Shown: positions 15,415 to 23,902, counted from the stretch's first letter. The stretch is DNA of 27,235 nt from an uncultured Oscillospiraceae bacterium (GCA_902490585.1 CABUEI010000026.1:1-27235); one strand, 5' to 3'. Numbers and translations: made by a program. Notes: generated by a model not told the origin, from the sequence alone.

Positions 15415-17082
15415 TTAACTGTTTTTCTTATTGTCCTCGTTACGAATCTGAACCCTTCTTATCTTGCCGCTGATAGTTTTCGGAAGTTCGTCTACAAACT
15501 CAACTATTCTCGGATATTTGTAAGGAGCAGTATTTTTCTTAACAAAGGTCTGCAACTCTTTTTTAAGCTCTTCCGACGGCTCATAACCTCTGGCAAGAAC
15601 CACGGTTGCCTTTACAACCTGACCTCTTATGGGATCGGGAGCACCTGTTATAGCACATTCAAGCACAGACGGGTGAGCTATCAGCACACTCTCAATCTCG
15701 AAAGGTCCTATACGATAACCACTGGACTTTATAACATCATCGTTTCTGCCGACATACCAGAAGTAACCATCCTCATCTTTCCACGCCGTATCACCTGTGT
15801 GATAAAGTCCGTCATGCCATGCCTGATTTGTAAGTTCTTCATCACGGTAATAGCCTTCAAACAATCCGTCCTTACCACGCTCGGCACGTACAACGATTTC
15901 TCCGACCTCTCCGGCAGGAACGGGATTTCCGTTATCATCCACAACATCAACATCATAGAGCGGTGTAGGCTTACCCATAGAACCCGGCTTCGGTGTCATA
16001 CCGACAAGGTTAGCAAGCAGTGCAGTAGACTCGGTCTGACCGAAAGCTTCCATAAGTTTAAGGCCCGTGTATTCAAGCCACTTGTTATAAACTTCGGGGT
16101 TCAGCGCCTCACCTGCGATAGCTGAATATTTCAGACTTGAAAGATCGTAGTTTTCAAGCCCCTCCTTTATAAAGAAGCGGAACATTGTCGGAGGAGCACA
16201 GAATGAAGTTATCTTATAATTCTGCATTATTCTAAGCATATCGGTCGGAATGAACTTATCAAAGTCGTAAACAAATACGCAAGCTCCGACTGACATCTGA
16301 CCGAACAGCTTGCCCCATGCAGCTTTACCCCAACCTGTATCCGATATTGTAAGATGAACGCCGTCGGGGTCAACATTCTGCCAGTGTGCCGCTGTCTGAA
16401 TATGTGCAAGAGCATATCTGTGATTATGCACAACCATCTTGGGATAACCCGTAGTTCCCGATGTGAAGTAAAGGAGCATGTGCTCTCTTGTATCAGTCTG
16501 CACACGTTCCATAGTTTCGGGCATTTTCTTTATCTCATCATCAAATGACACCCAACCGTCCTTATGACCGTTAGCCATGAACTTTATAAGTCCGTCGGCA
16601 TGAATTTCTTCCTGTGCCTCATCGACGTACACGGCGATATCGGGATTATAACCGGTACATACTATAGCTTTTACACTTGCACGTTCAAAGCGATATGTGA
16701 AGTCGTGGGTCGTAAGCAGGTGTGTTGCGGGAATAGCGACCGCACCGAGTTTGATAAGACCTATTATCGCTATCCAGAACTGATAGTTTCTTTTCAGTAC
16801 AAGCATTACCTTATCGCCTTTTTTTATGCCGTATGAAGCAAAAAGGTTAGCCGCCTGTGTAGATAATTTCGACAGCTGAGAATAAGAAAAATCATGACGA
16901 TTTTCCTGTAAATCAATATGGATAAGTGCTCTTCTGTCGGGGTCGATTTCTCCGAATTTATCTATGATATCATAACCGAAATTGTAATTATCGGGGCAAT
17001 CTATCTCAAACTTATTCAGTATTCCATTCTCGTCAAAGCCCTCTTTTACAAATCTTTTGTAGTAATTTTTAACCTGTTCCAT
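15415..17082 (-). CDS. Medium-chain-type acyl-CoA synthetase (AMP-forming)
   Basis: Activates a carboxylic acid with ATP to an acyl-adenylate and then to acyl-CoA (ANL superfamily). The 555 residues contain the P-loop-like A3 motif TSGTTGYPK (207-215), SDTGWGKAAWGKLFGQ (247-262, typical of medium-chain acyl-CoA synthetases), the FGQTES motif (347-352), YHTGD (427-431), GRNDDVIKSSGYRIGPFEIE around 445-464, and catalytic K540 in PKTISGKIRR. No signal or membrane segment is seen. It starts 24 bases after the XRE-cupin regulator with a weak GGGAAA site, so the two form an operon. Substrate (acetate, butyrate, branched or aromatic acids) is not predictable from this sequence. Confidence 0.92.
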   Translation of the reverse strand: MEQVKNYYKRFVKEGFDENGILNKFEIDCPDNYNFGYDIIDKFGEIDPDRRALIHIDLQENRHDFSYSQLSKLSTQAANLFASYGIKKGDKVMLVLKRNYQFWIAIIGLIKLGAVAIPATHLLTTHDFTYRFERASVKAIVCTGYNPDIAVYVDEAQEEIHADGLIKFMANGHKDGWVSFDDEIKKMPETMERVQTDTREHMLLYFTSGTTGYPKMVVHNHRYALAHIQTAAHWQNVDPDGVHLTISDTGWGKAAWGKLFGQMSVGACVFVYDFDKFIPTDMLRIMQNYKITSFCAPPTMFRFFIKEGLENYDLSSLKYSAIAGEALNPEVYNKWLEYTGLKLMEAFGQTESTALLANLVGMTPKPGSMGKPTPLYDVDVVDDNGNPVPAGEVGEIVVRAERGKDGLFEGYYRDEELTNQAWHDGLYHTGDTAWKDEDGYFWYVGRNDDVIKSSGYRIGPFEIESVLIAHPSVLECAITGAPDPIRGQVVKATVVLARGYEPSEELKKELQTFVKKNTAPYKYPRIVEFVDELPKTISGKIRRVQIRNEDNKKNS

Positions 17083-17106
17083 TTATTTTTCCCGTTTCTA
17101 ATTTAT

Positions 17107-17667
17107 TCAGATGAGTATGGCAAGGAACTTGCAATCCTTGCCGTCAATTGCAATCATACCGTGAGGATTCATGCTGTCATAATAAATGCAGTCACCCTCG
17201 TTGACAATTTCTATATGTTCGCCTATCTGGAACTTCAGCGTTCCCGATATTATGTAGTCCATTTCCTGACCGTCATGAACGGAAAGGTGTATAGGCTTAT
17301 TCTGTTCTTCTTCAATATAAGGAGCTGTTACAAGCAGTGGCTCGATCTTCTTGTTCTTGAAAAGATATGCAAGGTGCTGATACGCAAATCTCTCACGGCG
17401 CTCAATAGGAAGTCCTTTATCCTTACGGACAATCGAATAGGTATTGAGTTTAGGAGTAACTCCGGTGAGCAGTTCGATAAGCTCTACTCCCAGAGCATCT
17501 GCCGCTTCGTTAAGAAATGAAAGCGAAAAATCCTTTTCGCCGTTTTCAAGTGAAATATATTCGTCTGTTGTGACATTTGTCTTTTTTGCCATCTCGCCGA
17601 CAGATATATCAAGGTATTCTCTTGTGCTTTTCAGTCTGCCGGAAACGTCTTTAATGTTGTAATCCAT
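17107..17667 (-). CDS. XRE-cupin transcriptional regulator
   Basis: A 186-residue two-domain regulator. Residues about 8-66 are a Cro/C1 helix-turn-helix (RLKSTREYLDISVGEMA, then VTTDEYISLENGEKD). Residues about 112-186 are a cupin_2 barrel with HDGQEMDYIISG (131-142), EGDCIYYDS and NPHG, with likely metal or ligand residues H131, E135 and H169. Such proteins sense a small molecule in the cupin. I chose the ATG at 17667 because GGAGGT (17677-17672) is ideally placed; the frame is open to 17703. The gene has its own promoter and a palindrome at its transcript start, suggesting autoregulation. The acyl-CoA ligase downstream is the obvious target, and its acid or acyl-CoA is a possible ligand. 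Confidence 0.9.
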   Translation of the reverse strand: MDYNIKDVSGRLKSTREYLDISVGEMAKKTNVTTDEYISLENGEKDFSLSFLNEAADALGVELIELLTGVTPKLNTYSIVRKDKGLPIERRERFAYQHLAYLFKNKKIEPLLVTAPYIEEEQNKPIHLSVHDGQEMDYIISGTLKFQIGEHIEIVNEGDCIYYDSMNPHGMIAIDGKDCKFLAILI

Positions 17668-17702
17668 AATGACCTCCGTAATGCCTTGTATTCCTTGTTT
17701 CA

Positions 17703-17723
17703 AATAAAGCCGTTTGCTTTATT
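17703..17723. promoter_or_regulatory. Candidate operator of the XRE-cupin operon
   Basis: AATAAAGC (17703-17710) and GCTTTATT (17716-17723) form a perfect 8-5-8 palindrome located exactly at the predicted transcription start. Its position and symmetry suit autorepression by the XRE-cupin dimer. Confidence 0.5.
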
Positions 17724-17728
17724 AATTA

Positions 17729-17757
17729 AGTATAACAAATTGTAACAGTAAAATCAA
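17729..17757 (-). promoter_or_regulatory. Sigma-A promoter of the XRE-cupin/acyl-CoA ligase operon
   Basis: On the minus strand, TTGATT (17757-17752), a 17-base spacer and TATACT (17734-17729). It lies just past the ComEA-like gene, with no terminator visible between them. Confidence 0.82.
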
Positions 17758-17782
17758 TAGTTTTTGGCAATTTCAACGAAAA

Positions 17783-18370
17783 TCATACAGTGAATTTATC
17801 CGAAATCTCGTTGTAAAGTACTATTGTTATACCGTCTGTGTCAAGAAGTTCTCTTACCGAGGTGTAGTCGCCGTGATCTTTGCGACGCAATATGATATTC
17901 TCGGCTATCTGTTGCGTTACGCCTTCAACGCTCATGAGTTTATTTACCGATGCGGTATTGAGATTGACTTTCGCCACACCGTAAGATTCATTACTTTGGT
18001 AATAACCCGAACCGGATTTAACAGTAAAATGTTCGCATAAAATCAGGTACACTTCATTATTGACGGAATTTATTTCTTTTAACTGTGACATATCGGTAAA
18101 TTTTCCGAGTTTATCACGATAATTTATGATATCATGTGCTATTTTTCTGCCGATGCCCTTCACCTGCATCAGCGTATCAAAATCAACCTTGTTGATATCA
18201 GATTTCTCAACATAACCGCTGTACTCCGAGGAAACGTCATCAGCCGAATAAATCCAAGCGTTGTCACGCTTTACCTTGTCGTTATAGTAATATAAAACAA
18301 CAGTGAGTATTACTGCCGTAATCAGTACGCCTGCGGTAATAATTACTGCCTTGCGTGCCTTTTCTTTCAT
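17783..18370 (-). CDS. ComEA-like tandem helix-hairpin-helix membrane protein
   Basis: A 195-residue protein with one N-terminal membrane anchor (about residues 7-29, AVIITAGVLITAVILTVVLY) after a short basic cytosolic start, so the body should face outside. Two helix-hairpin-helix modules follow. The first (about 58-115) contains INKVDFDTLMQVKGIGRKIA. The second (about 135-195) contains VNLNTASVNKLMSVEGV and an IAENIILRRKDHG segment. This matches the DNA-binding part of ComEA, the receptor for transforming DNA. Typical ComEA has an SLBB domain and one HhH pair; here there is no SLBB and the HhH unit is doubled. I chose the ATG at 18370 because of the GGAG at its front; a GTG nine bases upstream would overlap that site. 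It follows nth by 23 bases. Confidence 0.8.
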   Translation of the reverse strand: MKEKARKAVIITAGVLITAVILTVVLYYYNDKVKRDNAWIYSADDVSSEYSGYVEKSDINKVDFDTLMQVKGIGRKIAHDIINYRDKLGKFTDMSQLKEINSVNNEVYLILCEHFTVKSGSGYYQSNESYGVAKVNLNTASVNKLMSVEGVTQQIAENIILRRKDHGDYTSVRELLDTDGITIVLYNEISDKFTV

Positions 18371-18393
18371 AATACTCACTCCAAGCTGTTATT

Positions 18394-19032
18394 TTATTTT
18401 GCCCCCGAACCGAATTTGCAAAAAGCGTTGAGTTTACATTCGTTGCACTGCGGCGCTCTTGCACTGCAAACAAGCCGTCCGTGCCATACAAGCCTGTGGC
18501 ACATCATAAGTCTGTCATCGGGAGGAATTATGGACGCCAGCTGTTTTTCCACTTTCAATGCGTCTTTGGTGCCGTCTGTAAGACCGATTCTGCCGCTGAG
18601 CCGTATAACGTGTGTATCACACACAAGCGCAGGTTTTCCGTACAAATCTCCTACTATCAGGTTAGCGGTTTTCCTGCCTACACCGGGAAGTTTCACAAGC
18701 TCTTCTATAGTATCGGGGACTTTACCGCCGAACTCGTCACGGAGCATCCGGCACATCATTACTATATCGACTGCTTTTGTCTTATAAAGTCCGCAGGAAC
18801 GTATATATTCAGCAATCTCATCGGGTTCAGCCGCCGCAAAGCTGTCTATATCGGGAAATTTCTCAAACAGCACCTGTGTAACCATATTAACACGTTTATC
18901 GGTGCACTGCGCCGAAAGCCTTGTCGCTATCAGAAGTTCATGCGGCTTTTCGTAAACAAGGGCGCATTTTACATCCGGATAACACTCTGCAAGACCGTCT
19001 ATTACAAGCCGTGCTCTTTCCTTTTTGGTCAT
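18394..19032 (-). CDS. nth: Endonuclease III
   Basis: Base-excision-repair DNA glycosylase/AP lyase that removes oxidised pyrimidines. The 212 residues match the family. The helix-hairpin-helix is LPGVGRKTAN (115-124) with catalytic K121. The catalytic aspartate is D139 in VCDTHVIRLSGRIGL. The [4Fe-4S] cluster ligands C189, C196, C199 and C205 follow the Cys-x6-Cys-x2-Cys-x5-Cys spacing. It starts from its own promoter and is probably co-transcribed with the ComEA-like gene. Confidence 0.96.
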   Translation of the reverse strand: MTKKERARLVIDGLAECYPDVKCALVYEKPHELLIATRLSAQCTDKRVNMVTQVLFEKFPDIDSFAAAEPDEIAEYIRSCGLYKTKAVDIVMMCRMLRDEFGGKVPDTIEELVKLPGVGRKTANLIVGDLYGKPALVCDTHVIRLSGRIGLTDGTKDALKVEKQLASIIPPDDRLMMCHRLVWHGRLVCSARAPQCNECKLNAFCKFGSGAK

Positions 19033-19062
19033 ACGAATCTCTTTTCTGAAAGTTATAACTAT

Positions 19063-19091
19063 ATAATATACGATATTAATGCGGATGTCAA
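19063..19091 (-). promoter_or_regulatory. Sigma-A promoter of nth
   Basis: On the minus strand, TTGACA (19091-19086), a 17-base spacer and TATTAT (19068-19063), about 30 bases before the ATG. Confidence 0.82.
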
Positions 19092-19165
19092 GTTTTGTCG
19101 AGAATTTTTTTGCGAACGACGTAAAAAAATTGAAAAATCCGTCCTATTAATTACATATTATCTAT

Positions 19166-19206
19166 AAAAAGCAAAAAGTCCTTTAACATTTATGCTAAAG
19201 GACTTT
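19166..19206 (-). terminator. Intrinsic terminator of the tRNA-Lys gene
   Basis: On the minus strand the 11-bp stem AAAGTCCTTTA/TAAAGGACTTT (19206-19196 with 19185-19175) and a 10-nt loop are followed by TTGCTTTTT. It starts at the 3' end of the tRNA. Confidence 0.88.
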
Positions 19207-19281
19207 GGTGAGCCACCCGGGAATCGAACCCGGGACACCCTGCTTAAAAGGCAGGTGCTCTGCCGCCTGAGCTAGTGGCTC
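19206..19281 (-). tRNA. tRNA-Lys (UUU)
   Basis: A 76-nt cloverleaf with the 7-bp acceptor stem GAGCCAC/GTGGCTC, discriminator A and an encoded CCA. The anticodon stem is CCTGC/GCAGG and the loop CTTTTAA, giving anticodon UUU (Lys). The T arm contains GGTTCGATTCC. It has its own promoter at 19323-19351 and its own terminator. Confidence 0.97.
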
Positions 19282-19290
19282 GGAAGATAT

Positions 19291-19311
19291 TGAAAACATC
19301 AGTTGTTTTCA
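19291..19311. repeat. Hairpin in the tRNA-Lys leader
   Basis: TGAAAACA (19291-19298) and TGTTTTCA (19304-19311) form a perfect 8-bp stem with a 5-nt loop, between the promoter and the tRNA 5' end. It would be the 5' leader removed by RNase P. Confidence 0.4.
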
Positions 19312-19322
19312 CAACGTGATTT

Positions 19323-19351
19323 ATTATAACAAATCTTAACTTCTTTGTCAA
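19323..19351 (-). promoter_or_regulatory. Sigma-A promoter of tRNA-Lys
   Basis: On the minus strand, TTGACA (19351-19346), a 17-base spacer and TATAAT (19328-19323): a perfect consensus, as expected for a strongly expressed tRNA gene. Confidence 0.92.
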
Positions 19352-19457
19352 GACTTTTTTTGATTTTTATTTCAATATTATAAAAATTTGAACGGATAGC
19401 TGTAATTTTTGCTGTTTCAATGCACTTTTATAAGGCAAGCCGTAATGCGTTTTATGG

Positions 19458-19486
19458 TTGACACAGTTTTGAGTATGTGATAAAAT
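19458..19486 (+). promoter_or_regulatory. Sigma-A promoter of the methyltransferase gene
   Basis: TTGACA at 19458-19463, a 17-base spacer and TAAAAT at 19481-19486. The predicted start falls on a short inverted repeat, AGGTTA (19493-19498) with TAACCT (19507-19512), which could be an operator. Confidence 0.85.
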
Positions 19487-19540
19487 ATCATTAGGTTAGT
19501 TTAGATTAACCTCACTTTTTGTGTTTTATACGGAGTTAAT

Positions 19541-20347
19541 ATGGAAGAAAAGAAAATCAATCCTCTGCTTACCGGCTCTGCTGAAACCATGTTACAGAGT
19601 TTCTATGCAAGAGCTAAGTATTCTAGAAAAAAGAACGCTAAATTTTACGATGCAAAGGCGATAGAGCTTGTCGAGAAAATCGACTACGATTTCTCAAAAG
19701 CGGAAAAGGATTCTACGATGAGCAACGGTGTAATCGCACGAACCATCGTATTTGACGAATTGGTCAAAGACTTTATAAACAAAAATCCCGATTGCACAGT
19801 TGTAAACATAGCCTGCGGTCTTGATACAAGATTTTACCGCATGGATAACGGCAGAATAACATGGTACAATGTCGATCTGCCCGAAACGATAGAAGTGCGT
19901 GACGCTATATATCACGAATCAGGCAGGGTGTCTACAATCGGTATTTCCGCAACCGATCCCTCATGGGCTGACAAGGTAACAAAAAGAGGTAAATTGCTGT
20001 TTATAATAGAGGGGCTTTCAATGTACCTCACTCCTGATGAAAACGCTCAGATGCTGTCAATCATCAGGGATAAATTCGATAACGCAACTGTGTTCATGGA
20101 GTGCCTGGCGAAAAAATGGGTAAACAAGGAGCACACCGAAAAGTCAATTCAGGACACGGGTGCGAAATTCGTTTTCGGAGCTGATACTTTTGAGGATTTA
20201 GGAAAAGCGGCGGACGGTTTCAGATGCGTGAAAAATGACAATATTGTTCGTGGCATGGCGGTTATAATGCCGATATTAAAGCCGTTCCAAAAGCTTCCTC
20301 TGCTTAAAAAAATCGCACAGAAAATTCTGATATTCGAAAAAGCATAA
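19541..20347 (+). CDS. Class I SAM-dependent methyltransferase, LCM/TcmP type
   Basis: A 268-residue Rossmann-fold methyltransferase of the leucine carboxyl methyltransferase/polyketide O-methyltransferase family (PF04072-like). The SAM-binding motif is VVNIACGLDTR (87-97), the acidic ribose-binding residue is D112 in YNVDLPE, and LFIIEGLSMYLTP (153-165) is a family hallmark. The first 60 residues (LTGSAETMLQSFYARAKYS) form the usual N-terminal helical lid. It probably O-methylates a small carboxylate or phenolic substrate, but the natural substrate is unknown. It has its own promoter and terminator, so it is a single-gene unit and has no biosynthetic partner nearby. Confidence 0.88.
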   Translation: MEEKKINPLLTGSAETMLQSFYARAKYSRKKNAKFYDAKAIELVEKIDYDFSKAEKDSTMSNGVIARTIVFDELVKDFINKNPDCTVVNIACGLDTRFYRMDNGRITWYNVDLPETIEVRDAIYHESGRVSTIGISATDPSWADKVTKRGKLLFIIEGLSMYLTPDENAQMLSIIRDKFDNATVFMECLAKKWVNKEHTEKSIQDTGAKFVFGADTFEDLGKAADGFRCVKNDNIVRGMAVIMPILKPFQKLPLLKKIAQKILIFEKA

Positions 20348-20359
20348 CTGGATATCGTC

Positions 20360-20390
20360 AGCCGACCCTGTATTATGGGGCGGCTTTTTT
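20360..20390 (+). terminator. Intrinsic terminator after the methyltransferase gene
   Basis: AGCCG and CCC (20360-20368, one mismatch between them) pair with GGG and CGGCT (20377-20385), followed by six Ts. Confidence 0.85.
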
Positions 20391-20463
20391 CATGCTAAGT
20401 GTTGCACATTAAATCACAAAATGTTACATTATCGACAAATCTGTGACATTGTGAAGATTTCTA

Positions 20464-20492
20464 TTGCATTTGAGCGGATTTTGTGATATTAT
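20464..20492 (+). promoter_or_regulatory. Sigma-A promoter of carB
   Basis: TTGCAT at 20464-20469, a 17-base spacer and TATTAT at 20487-20492. The predicted start is near 20499, which excludes any translation start upstream of that point and supports the carB ATG at 20566. Confidence 0.78.
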
Positions 20493-20565
20493 TAATATAA
20501 GAAAATATGCCAACAATACGGCAAATAAATTTACGCACAGCAAAAGTGCGGTTAGGAAGAGAAAT

Positions 20566-23500
20566 ATGCCAAAAAGACAGGACATTAACAAAATCATGAT
20601 AATAGGTTCAGGTCCTATTATCATCGGTCAGGCTTGCGAGTTCGACTATTCGGGTACACAGGCTTGTAAAGCGCTCAAGAAGCTCGGTTATGAGATAGTT
20701 CTTGTAAACTCCAACCCTGCAACTATCATGACAGACCCTGATGTTGCAGATATCACTTACATCGAACCGCTCAACCTCGACAGACTTACACAGATCATAG
20801 ACCAGGAACGCCCCGATGCGCTTCTGCCCAATCTCGGCGGTCAGTCAGGTCTTAACCTCTGCTCTGAGCTTGACAAAGCAGGTGTGCTGAAAAAGTACAA
20901 CGTTCAGGTAATCGGTGTTCAGGTTGACGCTATCGAGCGTGGCGAGGACCGTATCGAGTTTAAGAACGCTATGAAAGACCTCGGTATCGGTATGCCGAGA
21001 AGCGAAGTTGCTTACACCGTTGATGAAGCTGTGAAGATAGCAGAAGAACTTAAATATCCTGTTGTTCTTCGTCCTGCCTATACAATGGGCGGTGCCGGCG
21101 GCGGTATGGTATACAATGTTGACGAACTCAAGGTTGTATGTGAAAGAGGTTTACAGGCTTCACTTGTACATCAGGTTCTTGTTGAAGAATGTATCTTCGG
21201 CTGGGAAGAACTTGAGCTTGAAGTTGTCCGTGACGCTGACAACAACAAGATCACAGTTTGCTTTATCGAAAATATCGACCCCATAGGCGTGCATACAGGC
21301 GACTCATTCTGCTCTGCTCCTATGCTGACTATACCCGAAGATGTTCAGAAAGAACTCCAGGATATGTCCTACCGCATTATCGAATCTATCGAAGTTATCG
21401 GCGGTTGCAACTGCCAGTTTGCCCGTGACCCCGAAACAGGACGTATTGTTGTTATCGAAATAAACCCCAGAACATCACGTTCTTCAGCTCTTGCATCAAA
21501 GGCTACAGGTTTCCCGATTGCCTTTGTTTCCGCTCTTCTTGCCTGCGGTCTGACACTCAAGGATATTCCTTGCGGCAAGTACGGCACACTCGACAAGTAC
21601 TATCCCGACGGCGATTATGTAGTAATCAAGTTTGCTCGTTGGGCATTCGAGAAGTTCAAGGGTGCTGAGGACAAGCTCGGAACACAGATGAGAGCTGTCG
21701 GTGAAGTTATGAGCATCGGTAAGACATATAAAGAAGCTTTCCAGAAGGCTATCCGTTCACTTGAAAAGGACAGATACGGTCTCGGATTTGTAAAGAACTT
21801 CCACGATATGACAAAGGAAGAGCTTTTAGCACAGCTCAGATACCCCACAAGCGAAAGACAGTTTGTAATATATGAGGCTCTGCGTAAGGGTGCAACTATT
21901 GAAGAAATCCATGCCCTTACAAAGATCAAGGATTGGTTCTTACAGCAGATGAAGGAGCTTGTTGATGAAGAAGAAGCACTGCTCAAGATCAAGGGTTCTG
22001 TTCCCGAAAAGGCTGTACTAAAGCAGGCAAAGCTGGACGGTTTCTCCGACCGTTATTTAAGCTCACTTCTTGAGGTTACAGAGGAAGAGATCAGAAATGC
22101 CCGTATCGGCTTCGGCATAAAGGAAGCGTGGGAAGGCGTTCATGTAAGCGGTACCGAAAATGCGGCTTACTACTACTCCACCTATCATCTTGACGAGGAT
22201 AAAAGCCCTGTCAGCGACAAGCCCAAGATAATGATTCTCGGCGGCGGTCCGAACAGAATAGGTCAGGGTATCGAATTTGACTACTGCTGCGTTCATGCGG
22301 CACTTGCACTCAAAAAGCTCGGCTTTGAATCTATCATCGTAAACTGCAACCCCGAAACAGTTTCAACCGACTACGATACATCGGATAAGCTCTACTTTGA
22401 GCCGCTCACCCTTGAAGATGTTCTTTCAATTCACGATAAAGAAAAGCCGCTCGGCGTTATTGCACAGTTTGGCGGACAGACACCGCTCAACCTCGCAAGC
22501 GACCTCAAGAAGTACGGCGTTAACATTCTCGGTACAACTCCCGAAACAATCGACCTTGCAGAAGACAGAGATCATTTCCGTGCAATGATGGACAAGCTCG
22601 GAATTCCAATGCCCGAATCAGGAATGGCTGTAAATGTTGACGAAGCGCTTGAAATAGCAAACCGCATCGGTTATCCCGTTATGGTTCGTCCCTCATACGT
22701 TCTCGGCGGCAGAGGTATGGAAATCGTTCACGATGACGAAATGATGAAGGTTTATATGTCTGCGGCAGTCGGCGTAACTCCCGACAGACCTATACTTATC
22801 GACCGTTTTCTGCACCACGCTACAGAGTGCGAGGCAGACGCAATTTCCGATGGCAAGAACTGCTTTGTTCCTGCTGTTATGGAGCATATCGAGCTTGCAG
22901 GCGTTCACTCCGGTGACTCTGCTTGTATCCTGCCCTCTATGAATCTTACGGAAAAGCAGGTTGCTACAATAAAGGATTACACAAAGAAGATTGCAGTTGA
23001 AATGAACGTATGCGGTCTTATGAATATGCAGTATGCAATTGAAGATGACACTGTTTATGTGCTTGAAGCTAACCCCAGAGCATCCCGTACAGTTCCGCTG
23101 GTATCAAAGGTATGCAACATCAACATGGTTCAGCTTGCTACTCAGATAATCACATCTTCACTGACAGGCAAGCCCTCACCTGTACCGGATCTTCATGACA
23201 AGGTAATCAACCACTACGGCGTAAAGGAAGCGGTATTCCCGTTCAATATGTTCCAGGAGGTTGACCCCGTGCTCGGTCCCGAGATGCGTTCAACAGGTGA
23301 AGTTCTCGGTATAGCTCCCACATTTGGCGAAGCTTACTACAAGGCACAGGAAGCCACACAAGTAAGACTTCCTCTTGAGGGAACTGTTCTCCTCAGCGTA
23401 TGCGACAGGGATAAGCCCGAACTGCTCGACATTGCAAAGTCATTCAGCGAGCTTGGTTTCCGTATCCTTGCAACAGGCAAGAGCTACGAAATGATAAAGG

Positions 23501-23784
23501 AAGCAGGCATTGCGGCAGAACGTATCAATAAGATGTATGAGGGCAGACCCAATATCACCGATGCAATTGCAAACGGCGAAATACAGCTCATCATCAACAC
23601 TCCTGCCGGCAAGACAAGTGCAAACGATGACAGCTATATCCGCAAGTCAGCTATCAGACATAAGGTTCCTTATATCACTACAATGGCAGCCGCTAAGGCA
23701 AGCATTGAGGGTATCAAGTCACTCAAGACAAATAAGCACTTCGGTGTAAAGTCAATTCAGGCACACCACGCCGATATTAAGTAA
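20566..23784 (+). CDS. carB: Carbamoyl-phosphate synthase large chain
   Basis: Makes carbamoyl phosphate from bicarbonate, ammonia delivered by the small subunit, and two ATP, supplying ArgF and pyrimidine synthesis. From the ATG at 20566 it has 1072 residues, the E. coli length (1073). Two duplicated ATP-grasp halves are visible: the first with IGSGPIIIGQACEFDYSG, LGGQSGLNL and EINPRTSRSSALASKATG, the second with LGGGPNRIGQGIEFDYC, FGGQTPLNLA and EANPRASRTVPLVSKV. A C-terminal MGS-like allosteric domain contains RINKMYEGRPNITD and INTPAGK. The ribosome binding site is AGGAAGA. The frame is open from 20464, but that part holds the promoter. No carA lies beside it; terminators at 20360-20390 and 23804-23830 bracket it as a single gene. 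Confidence 0.97.
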   Translation: MPKRQDINKIMIIGSGPIIIGQACEFDYSGTQACKALKKLGYEIVLVNSNPATIMTDPDVADITYIEPLNLDRLTQIIDQERPDALLPNLGGQSGLNLCSELDKAGVLKKYNVQVIGVQVDAIERGEDRIEFKNAMKDLGIGMPRSEVAYTVDEAVKIAEELKYPVVLRPAYTMGGAGGGMVYNVDELKVVCERGLQASLVHQVLVEECIFGWEELELEVVRDADNNKITVCFIENIDPIGVHTGDSFCSAPMLTIPEDVQKELQDMSYRIIESIEVIGGCNCQFARDPETGRIVVIEINPRTSRSSALASKATGFPIAFVSALLACGLTLKDIPCGKYGTLDKYYPDGDYVVIKFARWAFEKFKGAEDKLGTQMRAVGEVMSIGKTYKEAFQKAIRSLEKDRYGLGFVKNFHDMTKEELLAQLRYPTSERQFVIYEALRKGATIEEIHALTKIKDWFLQQMKELVDEEEALLKIKGSVPEKAVLKQAKLDGFSDRYLSSLLEVTEEEIRNARIGFGIKEAWEGVHVSGTENAAYYYSTYHLDEDKSPVSDKPKIMILGGGPNRIGQGIEFDYCCVHAALALKKLGFESIIVNCNPETVSTDYDTSDKLYFEPLTLEDVLSIHDKEKPLGVIAQFGGQTPLNLASDLKKYGVNILGTTPETIDLAEDRDHFRAMMDKLGIPMPESGMAVNVDEALEIANRIGYPVMVRPSYVLGGRGMEIVHDDEMMKVYMSAAVGVTPDRPILIDRFLHHATECEADAISDGKNCFVPAVMEHIELAGVHSGDSACILPSMNLTEKQVATIKDYTKKIAVEMNVCGLMNMQYAIEDDTVYVLEANPRASRTVPLVSKVCNINMVQLATQIITSSLTGKPSPVPDLHDKVINHYGVKEAVFPFNMFQEVDPVLGPEMRSTGEVLGIAPTFGEAYYKAQEATQVRLPLEGTVLLSVCDRDKPELLDIAKSFSELGFRILATGKSYEMIKEAGIAAERINKMYEGRPNITDAIANGEIQLIINTPAGKTSANDDSYIRKSAIRHKVPYITTMAAAKASIEGIKSLKTNKHFGVKSIQAHHADIK

Positions 23785-23803
23785 ATATCGCAATAAATAC
23801 TTT

Positions 23804-23830
23804 AACCCCCGTTGTCATGACGGGGGTTTT
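23804..23830 (+). terminator. Intrinsic terminator of carB
   Basis: AACCCCCGT (23804-23812) and ACGGGGGTT (23820-23828) form a 9-bp GC-rich stem with a 7-nt loop, running into TTTTGCTTT. Confidence 0.9.
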
Positions 23831-23857
23831 GCTTTACTGTAATCAGTACTTATAGTG

Positions 23858-23891
23858 AAACAACCTCTGTCGTGCTTGACAGAGGTTGTTT
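23858..23891 (-). terminator. Terminator hairpin of the hybrid kinase gene
   Basis: A perfect 14-bp stem (23858-23871 with 23878-23891) and a 6-nt loop lie 12 bases past the kinase stop codon. The flanking runs AAACAACC/GGTTGTTT supply Ts at the 3' side in either direction, so it may work both ways between these convergent genes. Confidence 0.78.
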
Positions 23892-23902
23892 ATTTATATG
23901 AT

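Noticed and set aside
17668..17703. Earlier start for the XRE-cupin regulator
   Set aside because: The frame is open to 17703, but those codons include the GGAGGT ribosome binding site of the ATG at 17667 and lie close to the transcription start.
20464..20565. N-terminal extension of carB by 34 codons
   Set aside because: The extension contains the -35 and -10 of the carB promoter, and the ATG at 20566 gives the standard length of 1072 residues.
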